From an uncultured Chloroflexota bacterium (GTDB lineage: Bacteria > Chloroflexota > Chloroflexia > Chloroflexales > Roseiflexaceae), in NCBI GenBank assembly GCA_903871975.1, contig CAIQIY010000172.1, positions 1-6,273 of the forward strand: DNA of 6,273 nucleotides. Reading direction: 5' to 3'. Positions 5,987 through 6,273 of this stretch are shown one piece after another. The notes under the pieces are model-generated. The model saw only the letters and a program-made list of their open reading frames with translations, was not told where the DNA came from and did no database searches. The position numbers were made by a program, and so were the translations under genes. Numbering within the stretch: the first letter of the stretch is position 1; the number at the start of each line of letters is the position of its first letter.

Positions 5987-6273
5987 CCTGCGGCAGGCCC
6001 GCTGCACGCCACCACACCACGCGCCGACGTCGCGCCGCGACACTCCCGCAGTGTCGACCAGCGGCGTGCGTCAACCCGGCCCCGCTCCTGCAGCGCGGGG
6101 GCGTCCGCCGCATCGTCGGCGTGGTCCTCCACTCGCTCCCAGGGCTGATGCAACCCCGCGGAGAAGAGCGGTACCAGCCTTGCGTGTGGCCCCGCTGCGC
6201 ATGCAGGGGCAACGAACCTGGCCGCGCACGTGCCGCCGCTGTCGACCGCTGGCGCTTCCGGCTCTGACGTCGC
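5987..6273. other. Region upstream of the sulfatase, no recognisable gene
   Basis: I found no tRNA, rRNA, insertion-sequence end or convincing gene between the candidate promoter and the window edge. One minus-strand frame is open from the edge (6273) down to a stop at 5959-5961, about 104 codons, including the stretch LVPLFSAGLHQPWERVEDHA and then Arg/Cys/Ser-rich residues. It could be the tail of a gene entering from the right, but the candidate promoter overlaps its end, its composition degrades toward the stop, and such open frames are frequent in GC-rich DNA. Several short GC-rich inverted repeats suggest a regulatory or intergenic stretch. Confidence 0.4.
6038..6056. repeat. Perfect 7-bp inverted repeat upstream of the sulfatase promoter
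   Basis: CGACACT (6038-6044) and AGTGTCG (6050-6056) are exact reverse complements around a five-base spacer. The element is about 50 bases upstream of the candidate -35 box, where an activator or repressor site could lie; it could equally be an RNA hairpin of an upstream transcript. Two weaker inverted repeats follow: CCCCGC/GCGGGG (6080-6085 with 6095-6100) and GCCCC/GGGGC (6189-6193 with 6206-6210). Confidence 0.35.

Noticed and set aside
5927..6043. 39-residue N-terminal extension of the sulfatase that might be a signal peptide
   Set aside because: It contains many Arg residues and no continuous hydrophobic core, and the GAGGG site supports the ATG at 5926.
4256..6148. 630-codon plus-strand open frame opposite the sulfatase and 418-codon frame opposite the cupin
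   Set aside because: Both have low-complexity, Arg/Ala/His-rich translations with no recognisable motif, while the opposite strand encodes clear families.
5781..6212. 143-codon minus-strand frame upstream of and overlapping the sulfatase start
   Set aside because: It overlaps the sulfatase N-terminus by about 146 bases in another frame and has no family resemblance.
1..6273. CRISPR arrays, insertion sequences, tRNA genes, riboswitches
   Set aside because: No regularly spaced direct repeats, transposase motifs, terminal inverted repeats, or tRNA-like arms were found on reading both strands.

Overview
The window is very GC-rich DNA (about two-thirds G+C or more by eye, strong G/C preference at third codon positions) from a bacterium that cannot be named from this piece. 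It holds four protein genes in two convergent blocks. Every gene has a long open frame on the opposite strand, which is a composition artefact.

Left block, plus strand (3-3766): the 3' end of a large multidomain PUFA/secondary-lipid synthase subunit, then a PfaD-type enoyl reductase. The window enters the first gene inside its acyltransferase domain. A Pro/Ala-rich linker follows, then one FabA-like dehydratase unit made of a non-catalytic hotdog and a catalytic hotdog, then the stop codon. Canonical PUFA synthases carry two such units in tandem, so this is a shortened architecture. Fusing the acyltransferase ahead of the dehydratase recalls the myxobacterial type more than the Shewanella type, where the acyltransferase is a separate protein (PfaB). 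Together the two genes would provide acyl loading, dehydration/isomerisation and enoyl reduction for an iterative fatty-acid or polyketide-like lipid. The ketosynthase, ACP and ketoreductase parts must lie upstream, outside the window.

Middle (3767-3857): a 91-base gap between converging genes holding two clean hairpins, one starting at the base after the pfaD stop and one with a perfect 10-bp stem. They probably act as terminators for one or both directions.

Right block, minus strand (5926 down to 3858): a sulfatase of the formylglycine (CxPSR) class followed 44 bases later by a small cupin whose metal-site residues match the manganese cupin hydroxynitrile lyase of Granulicella tundricola. 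The spacing and a single well-formed promoter candidate upstream of the sulfatase suggest a two-gene transcription unit. Nothing visible links this pair functionally to the lipid synthase.

Right edge (5927-6273): mostly non-coding by my reading. It holds the candidate promoter and a perfect 7-bp inverted repeat upstream of it. One minus-strand frame stays open to the window edge but resembles no family I know.
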